A DNA stretch of 64,000 bases, from positions 1 through 64,000 of the forward strand of contig JASANC010004962.1 in NCBI GenBank assembly GCA_030248135.1. The letters run 5' to 3'. Every line of letters begins with the position of its first letter. The stretch's first letter is position 1. Shown piece by piece: positions 11,673 through 53,300 of this stretch. Origin of the DNA: Theristus sp. LFF4_11. Its lineage: Eukaryota > Nematoda > Chromadorea > Monhysterida > Xyalidae. Below the pieces are notes generated by a model, which was not told the origin of the DNA, ran no database searches, and saw nothing but the letters and a program-made list of their open reading frames with translations. A program made the translations under genes and the position numbers.

Positions 11673-12388
11673 CCAATGTTTACTGTTAAAAAGGTTTAGA
11701 ATGAAAACTTTTTAAAATTTAACCGAAAATTTGGAAGTTCAGAATTGTTCATGTTGATTGTTGCTGGTTAACTGCTATTGTTGATTTTTCAAATTCTTGG
11801 CATTTCGATTTTTTCTTTCTGTATGTGATCGTTTTAGCCTTTCTCATCTCTATCATTTTGATACTTTAGTTGTGTCAGAGAGAGTATTTGTCTGATCGTT
11901 TCCCTCACGTTTTACTTTTCACGTTTCTTGGCAAGATTGATTGATTGATATGGAAATCAGTGAAATTATTTTGTGAGACGTAACTTGGTTTGGTTGTTCG
12001 TTACAAGTCGGCCATGTATGTGCCGGGCAGTGCAATGCGAACGTGCTTTTTTCTTGCAATGTTTAGGGTGTGGTAATAGTTTTTTCAGCATTCGATCCAC
12101 GCATCTCTTTTAGCGTCGTCGTGTTAGCATTCTTCGCACTTCATTTCATGCTTCAGTTTAAGTGCAACGCCATTCAGCCCAGCAGGAGCAGCGCAAAATC
12201 TGCTTTGAATGAAGAAGTTTATTTTTTAGGCATGATGAGTCGAGTGCAACCAACGTCCATCCATCAGTGATGAACAAGGTGCCAGAAAATGAATCACACA
12301 AAAAACATGAATCGAAGAAGGTCATGCGAAATGCACTGATGTGATCTGTGGTTTTCGATCCAAGAAAAAATTGTAAATAGCAACGAAA
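11673..12388. other. Intergenic between tetraspanin and DENND5
   Basis: About 700 bp of AT-rich DNA separates the tetraspanin stop from the DENND5 start on the same strand. It should hold the 3' UTR of the first and the promoter of the second. No repeat or RNA gene is recognised. Confidence 0.4.
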
Positions 12389-42177
<29,789 letters not shown>

Positions 42178-42228
42178 GGCGCTGGGGCGAGGCGAAACTG
42201 AAGAAATGATTGCACTCGAACTCTTGAA

Positions 42229-42363
42229 TCATAGGCAATCCGCTGATTGGTGATTGGTGATCGCGCGTACGAGGCAGACTTTCTGTGCAGGCATTGCCGT
42301 GGGGGCGGAGTTTGTTCGGCGTGCGTCGCCAACCAACCAATCAGCTAATTGCCTATGATTTAG
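42229..42363. repeat. Inverted repeat in the DENND5 3' flank
   Basis: The arms AATCATAGGCAATCCGCTGATT and AATCAGCTAATTGCCTATGATT enclose about 90 bp. Loop sequence similar to GGCATTGCCGTGGGGGCGGA recurs near 63366-63390, and an arm-like fragment lies near 39828-39860. It is probably a small MITE family in or near the 3' UTR. Confidence 0.65.
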
Positions 42364-42377
42364 AATTCGACTGTACA

Positions 42378-43937
42378 CTTTTGTGTTGTTTTTCAATTGT
42401 CGCAGAATCAATATACCTGAGTGCTGTTAATTATTGATTTTGTATTGTTTGTTGCAGTTCTGTTTGCAGAGATTTTCGTGACATAGTCAAAAATGCTTGG
42501 GTTTTTGTTTGTCGAGTCATAATTTTTTCGTTCTTCCTGTCTTTTGTGCTGTTCCACAAGTCATATTGTTGTTCGGTTTTTTGTTTGTTTTCGGAGACAA
42601 ACGCTTTCAGCCATCATGAGAGATGCACGATAAGTGTTTATAATTTTTGACCATTTTTGAACCTGAAAGTTTTGAATTTTTTAAATTGTGAATTTTGCGG
42701 AGATTTTCCTCAACCGTGTGATACCTTTGTCCATTTTTCTATCTTGTTTTGCTGAATTATTTGCGGTCGATAGTGCTTATTGTTAACGCTTGTATTTTGT
42801 ACAGATTTTCGAAGAGGTGCTGTGGGTAAAGTGTTGCTAAATGTGGTAAGTTAAGTGCTCGCTTTGGGTGGATTTTGTGGCAAACAATGTGAAAATTATA
42901 TAAAAAGTCGGCCATGAAACTTGTCATTCTTATTTTGGTAATGCCGTTTTCATTTTTCTTCTTTTCCTGTTTGAGGATACTGTATGTTGTTCCGGTTGGT
43001 TTCTTTTCTTCTTTCTTGCAGCTTTTGCTTTCGTGGGACTGTCCCCCATTGCTATATTGTTCCCCGATGTGTTTTTTGGCAAACGATTGTTTTTTTTGTT
43101 TTAATTGAGCTGAGCCTGATATAACTTTACCTGACCTTTTCATCCAATCCTAACATGGCGCATTATCACTTCAGTGACTTGTGTTTTTCCTTGTTGTGTA
43201 TCTGTTTTGTGAGCGTTTGCCTGGCGTTTTGGTGTGGCTATGCCAAAGATATTAATATTTGAAGAAGAAATTATCAAATCAATTAATTTTGTTTGTGATT
43301 GTTGCTTGAAGCGCTGTTGAAAATTCTGTTCCGTAAATTATTTATTTCGACGAACAAAAAAATCGGTTGTACGATTTACGCAGTACAAGAAAAAATCTTA
43401 TTGTTTTGTCAAGTTGTCGGTTTTAACAACGATTTATTTATCAAGCCAGTGATTTTTTGCTTTGATTTTTGTAGGTTTTTCGTCCATTTTATAAGTAATC
43501 TGATACAAAATTTGTTTGTAATTAGTTTTTAAATCCATTTGTATAACGTGACTTTGTGTGGAAAACCATCTGGTTTTTCAGAATAGTTTGTCGTTTTTCA
43601 CGAACCTGTGTGATGCTGAAGACTTTCTAAAGTTTGCAATTGTTCAAAAAATGAATTGCAGTTTTGTCTACTTGTCATCAAAATTTCTACAATTCATTCT
43701 GTATTTGTCTTCATTTATTTATGGTTGGCAAAAGAGCACAAAAAGTTTGTTGATTGCGGAATGAATGTTGGATGCTTAATTTGACTAGAGTGTTTTGGCT
43801 GTGTGCTCTGTGCACAATCCAAAAAAACTGATCAACGGTCAGTTTTTCTGTTGAAATATGGAGGTTTTTAATCTAAAGAAACGTTGATTTTCAACCTTTT
43901 CTTCAAACCTATTCACCATTCAGAGCACTAACACACC
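42378..43937. other. Intergenic between DENND5 and the transporter
   Basis: About 1.5 kb of AT-rich, T-rich plus-strand sequence with no recognised repeat, RNA gene or coding signal. It should contain the DENND5 3' UTR end and the promoter of the transporter gene. Confidence 0.4.
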
Positions 43938-46606
43938 ATGACGGCCACACGCTTCAAGCGTGTTGGCTCCGCCGTGTTCTACGGCTTTTCATCGATCATG
44001 GTGATGTACGCAAACAAGATTGCGCTCACCACGTACAGGTCGGCCGTTGTTTTACACTTCCTTCGTGTTTCGAAAATTCGCGAAACCTTTTTTGGAATCG
44101 ATCTCTCTGTTGCTTTCAGCTTTCCGTCATTCCTCTGCGTTGGTATCGGACAGGTCTGTTGATTTGTTGATTTTGTTTGAAATCAGGAAATGTGAAAGAC
44201 TTGGATTTGGTTTTTTAAATTCAGGTCTTTTATATTCATTTGCAAGGACAATTGTAAAAAATGCACGCAGATGCTGGCCACCGTGGTTCTGCTTTTCGTG
44301 GCGCACCTACTGCGAGTCGTGCAATTGCCGGCGTTTACTCGCGACATTCCAGAAAGGGTTTGTGTTCAACAATATGCGCTTTAATTCAATCATCGTGCAA
44401 ACTGAGGATTACATCGGCTGGATGTTCGACCCATCCGATCCGTGCCACATGAACAACACGTGAACTGCGTTTCTCACCTACGTTCGGATGAAAAAACCGG
44501 TACTAATTCATGCTCTGGTTTCACTTGAACGCAGATGGGAAATGCAGTTTACATACTCGTAGGCTCATTATTGTTTGCAGTTTCAACGACTCACGTGCCT
44601 GCCTGAACTTTTCACTTTGTTTAAAATGTGCGTTTCATGTTGTTGCAGATCTTTCCACTGCCATTGTTGTACTGTTTTAATTTAGTGTCCGGTCTGGGGG
44701 GCACGCAGCGCTTGAGGTTTGACTTAATCATTTTACTCAACTAAAAAGAATAGTTTTTTTTGCTCTTCATTTTTGAAATTCTCCAGCCTGCCAATGTTCA
44801 CGTGTCTTCGACGGTTCTCGATTCTGATGACCATGATTCTTGAGTATTACATTCTCGGGTTGGTGGTCTGTTTTCAGAAGTTCTGTGACAAAAAAACAGC
44901 TAGAATTTGTGATTGTTTCCTTTTGTTCTCAGTGTGATCGCTTCGACAGCCGTTCGAATATCAGTGGCGCTGATGTTGGCTGGCTCCATAATTGCGGCAG
45001 CGTATGTTTTTATATTTTTTCCTTTGTGTGTCTTAAGACCCGTTCAGGCAGACGTTCCTCAACGTACGTCAGAGCACGTCTTCATTCGCCATTGTAATGC
45101 AATGTTCTAAAGGTGCATTCATGGAGTAGTATTTAGCAACGCATTGCTAGTTTATACTAGCATTCACGAAAAAATAAATATAGAGCGCTAGCTATGGAAC
45201 TTCTGCTGCAAATCTATGAATGCGTCTTAACGCGGCACGATGCGTCAAGTCTTGCTTTTTTTGCTTGTTGGACGTTTCGTGATGAAAAAGTTGATTGTCT
45301 GCTTCTTTACTTCCGAACAAAAAAATGGAAACTTTTTGCAGCAACGACCTTGCGTTCGACGCCGCTGGCTATGCGCTGATTCTTTTAAACGATTTATGTA
45401 CGTCATCGAATGGCGTGTACATGAAGAAGAAACTGGAGGCCAAGGTTGGGTGAGACTTTTGGAAAAGCCGTTTTCTGGTTCTTTAGAACGACGAAGTTTG
45501 AAATTTCAGGATCTCGGCAAGTATGGTCTGCTGTTCTATAATTCATTGTTCATGCTGCCACCGGCGATTGTGATCGCCTATTGCACCGGCGACATTGAAA
45601 ACGTTGGTGTCGTTTTTTTTTAATTTCATTTAAAATCATCAGTTTCGCACAAGTGACAAGACGTAACTTAACACCGAACCACTGAATAAACAAAAAAGTT
45701 GTTAAAATTCCAAATTACTTGCTTTTTCCTGAACAAAACATCTATGCTTGTGAGGCGTACCAATACGAGCAATGGAGCAACGTGTGGTTGCTGTGCGCGT
45801 TCTCGTTCACGTGCGTCTGCGGTTTTGTCCTCAACTTTGCCATCGTCCTTTCCACTCACTACAACTCGGCGCTAACCACCGCCTGTATTGGACCAATTAA
45901 AGTTAGGCCGTGTTGTTATTTGCTTGCATGTTGCATTATTATTCTACCCAAATATGGAAAGCAGGAAACATAAAGGGGCATTCATGAAGCAAGCATTTGG
46001 TGACTGCACACGCACAGCTATGTTTTAACACAGCTACGCATCACTAAACACTGCTTCATGAATGCTGCTCGAGTTTTAAGCAGTGAACTTTGCAGAACGT
46101 GTTCGTCACTTACGGAGGCATGGTGCTCATTGGCGACTACGTGTTTTCGCCATTGAACTTTGCCGGCATCACAGTCAGGTCGGGTGGAGTCTTGGATTTG
46201 GAGTCTGATATTTGTGTCCATAGTCAAAACTCAATGGAATGTCCACTGATGTGTGCTGTGTGCCACAGCATGCCAGCGCATCAAATTCGTTGTTCTTGTA
46301 AAAGTTCATGGTTGCAAAATTCCTGATATTACACTGTGTCCAAGCAAAACCTATACGTATGCCACTTGCAGCACGTTCGGCGCCCTGTTGTACACGTACG
46401 TGACATTTCGCAAGCAAGCATCGACCAATCAGCAACTGTCGCACCACCCAGCGTCGTCCAATCGTGCAACTGTCCCCTTAATAGCACCAGCCTCACCACC
46501 GCCGTCGTCGCCACCCGACACTCCTCGCTCCATAATTACGTCACCGCGTGAACTGCACCCCGGCGACCGGTCGGCCTTTCGTCACAAGTCGCCGTTGATC
46601 ATTTAG
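43938..46606 (+). CDS. SLC35D: SLC35D-type UDP-sugar transporter (frameshifted copy)
   Basis: A Golgi/ER nucleotide-sugar antiporter of the SLC35D (UDP-glucuronate, UDP-N-acetylgalactosamine or UDP-glucose) family. Exons are 43938-44038, 44120-44153, 44271-44357, 44650-44716, 44787-44858, 44933-45001, 45342-45444, 45510-45602, 45755-45901, 46096-46178 and 46372-46606. Family motifs are FPSFLCVGIGQ, LPMFTCLRRFSIL, NDLCTSSNGVYMKKKL, LGKYGLLFYNSLFMLPP, THYNSALTTACIGPIKNVFV and GDYVFSPLNFAG. About ten membrane segments are expected. The C-terminal tail is long, serine- and proline-rich and cytosolic. In exon 4 the match to GLGGTQRL changes frame inside a run of five G (44697-44701), where six would restore the frame. 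Without it the reading stops at a TGA in the same exon. With it the product is 363 residues. Confidence 0.85.
45113..45240. mobile_element. Short hairpin MITE (GCATTCATGA family), copy 2, diverged
   Basis: The arms GTGCATTCATGGAGTAGTAT and the inverse near 45210-45235 are imperfect. The inner part has CGCTAGCTATG and CATTGCTAGT, themselves inverted. It lies in the intron between transporter exons 6 and 7. Confidence 0.65.
45975..46068. mobile_element. Short hairpin MITE (GCATTCATGA family), copy 3
   Basis: A hairpin of about 94 bp with ends GGGGCATTCATGAAGCAAGC and ACTGCTTCATGAATGCTGCT. It lies in the transporter intron before the exon at 46096; its right end is about 28 bp from that exon. 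Confidence 0.82.
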
Positions 46607-47368
46607 CGGCGCTTTAGTAGTGTGGTGGTCTCGCAACGATTTTGCTGACGGGGTTGATTTTTTTGTGCCATGGGATCTGGGCAGTTGCGGATTTTTGGTT
46701 GGTATATATTGTGAGTTCTTGGATCTCCGGGCAAGTTTTACTTCAGTTTTTTCTTTTGTGATGACGTTTTTTGTTTGATTTGATCTGCATCTGTGATCAA
46801 GGCATGACGTAATTTATTGTTGGCAATATTGAATTAGAATCAGCGTGCTTTATTTTACTGTTCAGAGTTTTGCGGTGTAACACGGGAATGAAATAAAATT
46901 GAACTCGTATTGAGAGCTGGAAATTTTCTTTCGACACATACTTTCAAGGCTTGTTATATGCTGCCGATATTGTTATTTCAACGATCATTGATCAAGCTTA
47001 AATGCACATATAATTGGAATCATCGAATGAAGTGAAATTATCAAAATTTATAAAAGTGTGCCGAAGCAAATGCCAAAACGGTTAAGTGAGTGAAGCCACA
47101 GGAAGTGAAGGACAAGGAATGGTACTGATATGTTTCCAGGAACTCGGAACCTCGACATGATAAATGTTGACAAATTTTAAAAACAACCGATCTGTACAAA
47201 AAAACTGCGTGGAGTGCATTTGTTCAAGTCGTAGTCTGAAGGCTGAACACCGTGTTTTAACTGGCTGCACAGACACGTAACGCCGCTTATGTTTATGACC
47301 GTGCACCGCTGTGTTCAGACTGTGACTTTTATGAAGAATGTATTCATCAAAATATCTTGTATCACTCA
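46607..47368. other. Convergent 3' region between transporter and Pax3/7
   Basis: The two genes point at each other here. TTTATT on the plus strand near 46813 and 46849 could serve as minus-strand AATAAA signals for Pax3/7, and AATAAA at 46892 could serve the transporter. No other feature is recognised. Confidence 0.45.
46892..46897 (+). terminator. Likely polyadenylation signal of the transporter gene
   Basis: AATAAA lies 286 bp after the stop codon, in AT-rich DNA between two convergent genes. Assignment is by position only. Confidence 0.45.
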
Positions 47369-50300
47369 TCAATAGCTGCTCGTTTCGAACTGCGTCACGG
47401 TCCTGTGCCGAGGCAGCGTGCAAATGGCCGCCGGCAATGGCACGGTCGACGGGGCGCTACTGCGGAACATGGGGGGTGGCGCTGGCATCTGCGACTGATG
47501 AGCGCCCGCTGGGGGCAGCAGGCCCATGAAGCCGGCTGGCGGTGCACCGACCCAGAACGCACCGGGAGGACACGGCTGAAATGGGTGGTGAATGCGGTTG
47601 TTGGAAGTGTTCTCATTCGCACACGAGCACTCCCTTGCAATTGCAGAGTGGAGGTCGGCTTTCAAACGCAATGCATGATCGGTTGCAACAAATCTAAAGC
47701 AGAAAATATACCACATCGCGACACAATACTATTTTAACAAGTCTGGACCTAAATGACGTTATTTGTCAAGCAGGTGTTTTTGTTATCTCATGACGTCATG
47801 ATGACTCATGATTTTCAGCAGCTCTTGTCAACGGACCAAATAGCCCAATTTGCTCAGTTTTCATAGCGAGCGGTGACCGACCGGTCAATCGCAAAGCAGA
47901 CACTCCACCCACGTGATGGTGCATGTGCGGCGGCGGCGGTGGTGGCAGCATCAGCGATGGGGCACACTGAGCGGCGAGGCCGGACACGCCGAGGTGCTTG
48001 CGCCAGCGGGCGCGACGGTTGCTGAACCAGACCTGTGGCAGCACGAAACCAATGTGCGAACGAACGAACCGTGACTCCAGGTGATTTTTTAGCCGCGGCT
48101 AACCCAGGAAAGCGTGCAAAACGTCGTTGGCACTGCTCTGTCATTGAGTGCCTATGCACCCCTCGGCGAGGCTCGATCACCCGAACGCACAGAGAACGAG
48201 TGTAACGCGCTACCACCCAGGCAACGAGGGTGACTAGGTTGGTTTGATTGAGTGGTTCAAGTTCAATCAAGAACTTTGAATTTTAATCAGATCGACAGGA
48301 TTAGGATTACGTTCTTTAGCGACAACGGCCACTGGCTACGGCTAAATTTGATACGTGCTGACAATTTGATCGTAAATGTTTTTATCTTCTACTAATACCT
48401 GTATTTTCGTTTCCGACAGTTTTGTGATCTCAGACAGCTTCTCACGTTGCGCCACATCTGGGTATCGGTTCTCGTTGAACGACTTCTCGAGCAGATCAAG
48501 CTGCATGACAATTTCGAACTGGTTAGTCATTTTTAGACTCCATTCGGTACGAAAAAGCTGCGAGACAAACTGTGGTTCATCATGACGGTGTCAGTTGTGT
48601 GTATGATCGGATGAAAAAATGTGCCACCAACCAACCAGCAACTCTGAACTCTTGGTAACTGCACTGGGGTAAAAAATGTTTCCATTGAGAATGTCAGTTG
48701 ACTTGATAAAAAAACACGTACAGTGGCGGCCAAAAGTGTTGGAACGCTGCGCGCGTGTGTGCGTGTATGCGATGTATTGCGCGTGTGTTGCATCAGCCGT
48801 ACAAACGCTGTAAAAGAATCCCATGCTAATTTTTTTGTTTTTTAGACCACTGAGTGTATCTGCTACACTATTCGCAGGTTTTTTCACTGAAGCATACATT
48901 TATTTGACAAATACCGAACATTACAACACGCCTCCAATGCTTATGACTGGCAGTAAAACTGATTCAAAATCATTGGCAAGAAAACTATTCTACGAAGTAT
49001 TAGCGTTTGTTTGTGTTTGAATTATCTAACAGCGTCTATTGCGTTCATGTTTCGGGTTCCAGTCGGATTGTATTGTTTATTCCGCTGTATTTTCTTGCCA
49101 AATAATTTTGAATCAGTTTTACTGCCAAATGGAGGTGTGTTGTAATGTTCGGTATTTGTCAAATAAATGTATGCTTCAGCAAAAAAAACCTGCGGATAGT
49201 GTATTAGATAAACTCAGTAATCACAAAAACAAAAAAATTAGCATGGGATTGTTATAATAGCGTTTGTAAGGCTGATGATACACACGCGCAACACACGCGC
49301 ACACATGCGCGCAGCGTTCCAACACTTTTGGCCGCCACTGTATATGTTTACAAACATGAGCTCCAAACTTATAGTACTCTTCCCACGGCTAAAATCGTCG
49401 TCAGCTCAGAACCCAGAACGTTGCAACACCTGTTTCAAAGTCACTCTGTGCTTCTACAGTATCTGGTGACACCAGTGACCGTGTGGATCCACCGATCCAG
49501 GTCTTCCATTTCATCTCAATCTCCCTGGCCACTTTGCTGTTTTCCGTATTCCCCAACCTGTTCCGTGGAGAAGCTCGTCCGATTGCGTCTCTTTCCGGCC
49601 GTGTCTTCCTCGTCCGTCTCTGACGTGTTGTCCGCAGCGCCCGACGACGAATTCGGACTCGGCTGTTGTTGCAGTGGACTTTGGTGGTGATGGTGATGGT
49701 GATCGTGCGCTGCGTTCTGGTGATCAGCATCCGTGATGCCGAGTTTCGTTGTCGCCGCCACCGCTTGCTGTTGATTGAACGCCGTTGGCGCAGTTTGACC
49801 GTGGACTTTGAGTTGGTGGTGTTCGTTTGAGTCGTTGCCAGGTGCGCGGTCGTCGGCTGAAAAGGTCAGCAAAATGAGGCTGTCTGATGAAATGGGTTGA
49901 ATGGTTTGTGAATTGGTTGGAATTCGATTGGTTCGTAGGTACAATGTATATGTGACCGCTAGAATTGATAATTGCTGGGGTTGCTGATTCTGTTTATAGC
50001 CGTTGGGCTTGCGTGCTCCAAGTGTCAGTCTGCAGTCTTGTATGACCTATTTTTTCAAACGTGTCCCACTGAAATGACGTCATATGCCGCCGTGATTCAC
50101 AGCAAACCAGACTTTCCGTTTAGCCGATTCCTTTCCCTAAACAAATGGTGAATGTCGAATCAGTCACATCAAACTGAAATTTTAGTGCCTGTACTTTGAC
50201 AAACGGGCGTTTTTAAAGCAAATGGCGTCATTTTAGTCCGGACACGTTTGAATAAATCCACAATATAAACTGGCCGCTTTAGTTGAACTCGGTCACTCAT

Positions 50301-53300
50301 CGTGCTCAGCAGTCTCCAATTTTATTAGCATCACGCTGTATTGCTGAAAGTGTGCTAATTTGTTTCGTACAATTCAGTGTTTCTTGATTCACGAATCACG
50401 GGTATCTTGTTGCACAACAGACCACGTGTCGCCAGTCTCTTGAGTTTTTTTACTGTGACTCACACTCATTTACTCTGTGCATTTCTGTTTTGTCGGGATT
50501 TTTCTTAACTTTTCAACCAGAAAGAGATGTTCAACGCAAACGAACTAAGACGCAGTATTTATAATTTAACAAAATAATTGCACGCTATCGCCGTTGAAAT
50601 TACTGTAACATCGGTTTTGCTCGCTTGTTTACTGCAACCTGTCTTTTTGGAAGAAACAGCATGCCCGTCATGGTCGCACACTTTGCACACTTTTGAAAGA
50701 TTATTACACTGTTGTTCGAAACCTTACTGATTCAGGGGTGCGAAAGTGTGGAAGAGGGTTGTGTCCAATTCAGACCGCTTGGCGTCGTTACAGGCACTGC
50801 TGAAAACGCACACTAAAGGACACGCAGACGCAGATAAGGACATCAGGTAAACGATATTGTGCAAATAAAGTTGCGCCATCAAGCATGTGCGTCATTAAAC
50901 TACTCAAATAAACGACTATCAATCACTCAAAGCGAACTATATCCTGCAATTAATGAATGGCTGAGAAAATTGTGTACAAATAAGTTTTTCGCCGCAGTTA
51001 CAGTTCTTGTGTCTGTAATCGAGTGGTAGCCTGGGGACACAAACGCATTTGCACACTTATTTATTATGCGCGCTGCACGTACGAATATGTATGTTCAAGT
51101 TTTGACTTTCGTGCTAGATGGCAGTTTATGTTATCATTACTTGATTGTCGCATATAACTTTCTCAAGGTCTCACTTTGAAGTGATTCTCTCCCACCGTAG
51201 TGAAAGTTTTGCAGTGTTGTTGGTTAATATAGATAATAAGGCAGCAAGGACAGAACGCAGTTTGAATTGTAATGACATCGCCGCTACCGTAATCCCGTTG
51301 CAACGTGTTATAATCGTAAGGTGCATGACAAACCAATAACACGCGCACCACACGCACACATGCGCGCACACACACACGCATATTACACACGCATCTGCGT
51401 GCGCCTATTATAAGACAAGTGTACACCTCTCGGCTGTTTTCCGTTTAAAACTGTGACTGACTGACTGTCTCTTAGATTTCAACGACAGAAAATTATAATG
51501 CCAACAGACAGCTCCATTAAACGCTTGTAGCGCTTTTTGCTGCGCGTTTGTGAACTTTGTGCATGCACGCATGCGCGCGTGTGCAGTGTTGTAACGTGCG
51601 CATGTGCATTGCACGCGTGTTGTTGTGCATGAGTGTGTGCGCGCGCGTCAGCGATATTATGTTTTAACGCTGAAACGCGCGTGAAACGCGCTTGCTCGTG
51701 CGCTTTTTCACATCGACAAACTCGCACTTCTTTTCTCTGTGTACATGTTCGTATACATGTATGTATACTGGACGCAGCCTGTAATTATACCATTTATGTT
51801 ATGTGTATTTATTGTTTCTGACGCGTTTTGTTTTTGTTTTTTATATGATGATAAAATGCAGTGGAAAAAATGCACGCACGCGATACGCTGCACTTGCCTT
51901 GTCATATATGCATTTCTCGCGGCCGGCAACAGCCATAACGGAGCAATGGGTCTCTTTGACAGTGCTGCACATGCATGCGTGTACGTTGCACATATTGTGA
52001 TGTACACATATGCGACTAACTTTTACTTCTTCCACTGTGTTTTTATTTATCTCGGTAAGAGTTTAACGGCCGCAGGCAACAAGTCAATTAATTAATTAGT
52101 TTTTCTATGCGTTTTTTCTCCGCAACGGGGTCGAGGAGAGCGATTTCCCGTTGTAACCCGCGTTCCCGCATCGATATTTGATGTGCGCCAGGAGAAAAAA
52201 AACGCTAAAACATTGGTGTGTCTTCTTCATCAACTTTTGGAAACTGTATGTACGTCTCATTTAACGGCTGCTGCGCACGCTCATCAATACAGTAGTACGT
52301 GCAAAAACTCGTAAAGTTGTCAATGCAAATCAATCGACCATATAGTTTTTTCTTTCTATTATTGTCGCAACATCTGTATCATACTTCCTCGATTTGGGGA
52401 TTTTCGACCAGCCCACATCTACACATACGATACATACACGCGCACGCAGCAACAACACAACGATGCAATTAAAAATATCAGTAAAATCCTGCATTAAATG
52501 TCCCGAGACCTTGCAGGCGTCTTTCCTACCGTAATCAGCTATGTGCACGCACGTTTTACCATGATTTGGCAATAATCGTGTATGGATTCATTTTGCGGTA
52601 GTAAAATTCTTATAAAAGTCGGCAGTTTTTGTTGGACACAAGGCGTTTCTAAATTTTAAAAACTCCATTGTTGATTATTACGGTATTGTACCTTTGTCTG
52701 TCAATAAGAAGCAAGTATGGCTATAAAATACATGGTGTCGCTATATCGCCGCGAATGTGTACACTTGCACTAATCGCAGACACGTGCACTGGAAGGAATT
52801 AAAGTTTTTTTTTCAATTGATAATTGAAGTAATTAACGTCTATGATACGGCACATGCAAAAAGGAGATCAGAGCAGTACAGTGGGAATGAACGCAATTAC
52901 CCAGCACACCTGCACGGAGGCGGTAAACTTCAAAATTTCGATTTTCTGAACGTGCTTCTATAGTGGTGGAGATAGAGAGAAACTGATAAGTCGACGGGTG
53001 CGCAAAGAAACAGTTTGAGCGAGACGTGTGGGCAGGGGAATCTTTAAAAAACCGAATTATCGATTGGCGGGAAATCGCCGCCGGCATTAAAACTGTGAGC
53101 CGTAATCGATCATGACATGCAACTGTATCTTGGTTGGTTGGTGGGGTTACATCGGTGAAACGGTATGTTGTTTGGTCTATATATAAGTTTTTATCAGTGA
53201 TGAATCTCATAAGGACGTATCCATTGCAACGTTATCCGCTCAGGCGATCTTTAGTGTTAACGTGCTAGATGTCACAAGGAATCGGCGAAAAATAAGACGT

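Noticed and set aside
47796..48044. Alternative Pax3/7 C-terminus by read-through of exon 6 to a stop at 47796
   Set aside because: Possible as an isoform, but the in-phase join to 47629 gives a Pro-rich C-terminus typical of Pax and was preferred.
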